A DNA stretch of 64,000 nucleotides from Eleginops maclovinus (lineage: Eukaryota > Chordata > Actinopteri > Perciformes > Eleginopidae): positions 23,832,247-23,896,246 of the forward strand of contig NC_086349.1 of the NCBI RefSeq assembly GCF_036324505.1. The letters run 5' to 3'. The stretch's first letter is position 1. Each line of letters starts with the position of its first letter. Positions 63,595-64,000 of the stretch are shown piece after piece. A model generated the notes under the pieces. That model made no database searches. It saw only the letters and a list, made by a program, of their open reading frames with translations, and was not told the DNA's origin. The translations under genes and the position numbers were made by a program.

Positions 63595-63905
63595 GTAGAA
63601 GATCTTCCCCGGATCTTTAGGCGATCTTCCCTGGATCTTCCCTGAATGCTTCCTCAATCCTACCATGATTTTATTTGGATCTTTCCTAGATCTTCCCATT
63701 ATGTTTCCTGGATCTTCTCTAGATCTTCCCTGGATCTTTCCTGGTTCCTACCTGGATGTTTCCTCAACCCTACCTTGATCTTACTTTGATCTTCCCTAGA
63801 TCTTCCCATTACGTTTCCTGCTGCTTCTCTTGCTCATCTCTAGAACTTCCCCAGATCTTACCTAGATCTTCCCTGGATGTTCCCTGGATGTTTCCTGGAT
63901 CTGTT
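63595..63905 (+). repeat. GATCTTCCCTGG-type minisatellite, degenerate
   Basis: About 10-12-bp units, gatcttccctg / gatctttcctg / gatgtttcctg, repeat through 310 bp. A longer block 'cctcaa(t/c)cctacc(a/t)tgat...cttcccatta(t/c)gtttcctg' occurs twice, about 120 bp apart, giving higher-order structure. Confidence 0.85.
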
Positions 63906-64000
63906 GGCAATCTCCCACATCAATCTTGTCTCATGTAAATGAATGAAGAAGGGAAATATTTGACTTTTAGCGCATATAACAATTTTTAGGACTTAGGAGA

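Overview
This is vertebrate nuclear DNA, most likely from a ray-finned (percomorph-type) teleost. It has multi-exon genes with GT-AG introns, long AT-rich non-coding stretches, many (CA)n/(GT)n microsatellites, a tRNA-derived SINE, retroposon tails ending in 'caataaa(g/c)...gattctgattctg', and an intact piggyBac transposon. There is no bacterial-style gene organisation. The three host genes recognised are all on the minus strand and were identified by reading spliced exons: atp9a (only its first two coding exons; the rest lies beyond the left edge), sall4 (complete, four coding exons) and zfp64 (complete, six coding exons). From memory, ATP9A-SALL4-ZFP64 is also the order and orientation on human chromosome 20q13, so this looks like an old conserved block.

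Layout. 1-4.5 kb: 5' part of atp9a, with a 32-bp perfect palindrome and an imperfect foldback in intron 1. 4.5-6.2 kb: atp9a upstream region. 6.2-8.8 kb: a complete piggyBac-family element with TTAA target duplications, 13-bp perfect terminal inverted repeats, an uninterrupted transposase frame with a DDD triad and C-terminal Cys/His domain, and apparently a first exon that contributes only the ATG. 10.2-15.9 kb: sall4. Its large exon 2 carries two single-base frame disruptions of opposite sign (near 12861 and 11488-11492). All domains remain recognisable, so assembly error or a true lesion must be distinguished. 16-50 kb: a 35-kb gene desert between sall4 and zfp64. It is rich in repeats: an inverted pair of MITE-like elements, a 199-bp three-copy tandem, an eight-copy degenerate array of about 210 bp, a 20-bp minisatellite of about 24 units with a 40-bp higher-order alternation, a 158-bp (CA)n tract, a SINE, and several members of an 'AAGTACT/AGTAAAAGTAC' repeat family. 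It probably also contains regulatory DNA, which cannot be proven from one sequence. 51.3-53.9 kb: zfp64, very compact (introns of 76-182 bp). 54-64 kb: intergenic, with a duplicated 170-bp segment, a three-copy tandem of about 325 bp, two stretches that look like conserved developmental enhancers, and a GATCTTCCCTGG-type minisatellite at the right edge.

Functionally the host genes are separate: an endosomal P4-ATPase (atp9a), a stem-cell/appendage transcription factor with an N-terminal NuRD-recruiting motif (sall4), and a many-fingered C2H2 transcription factor (zfp64). The deserts flanking sall4 are where its long-range enhancers would be expected. No clearly novel multi-gene system was found. 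The most notable observations are the start-codon-only exon of an apparently intact piggyBac transposase, the paired frame breaks in sall4, the long perfect palindrome, and several degenerate tandem arrays.
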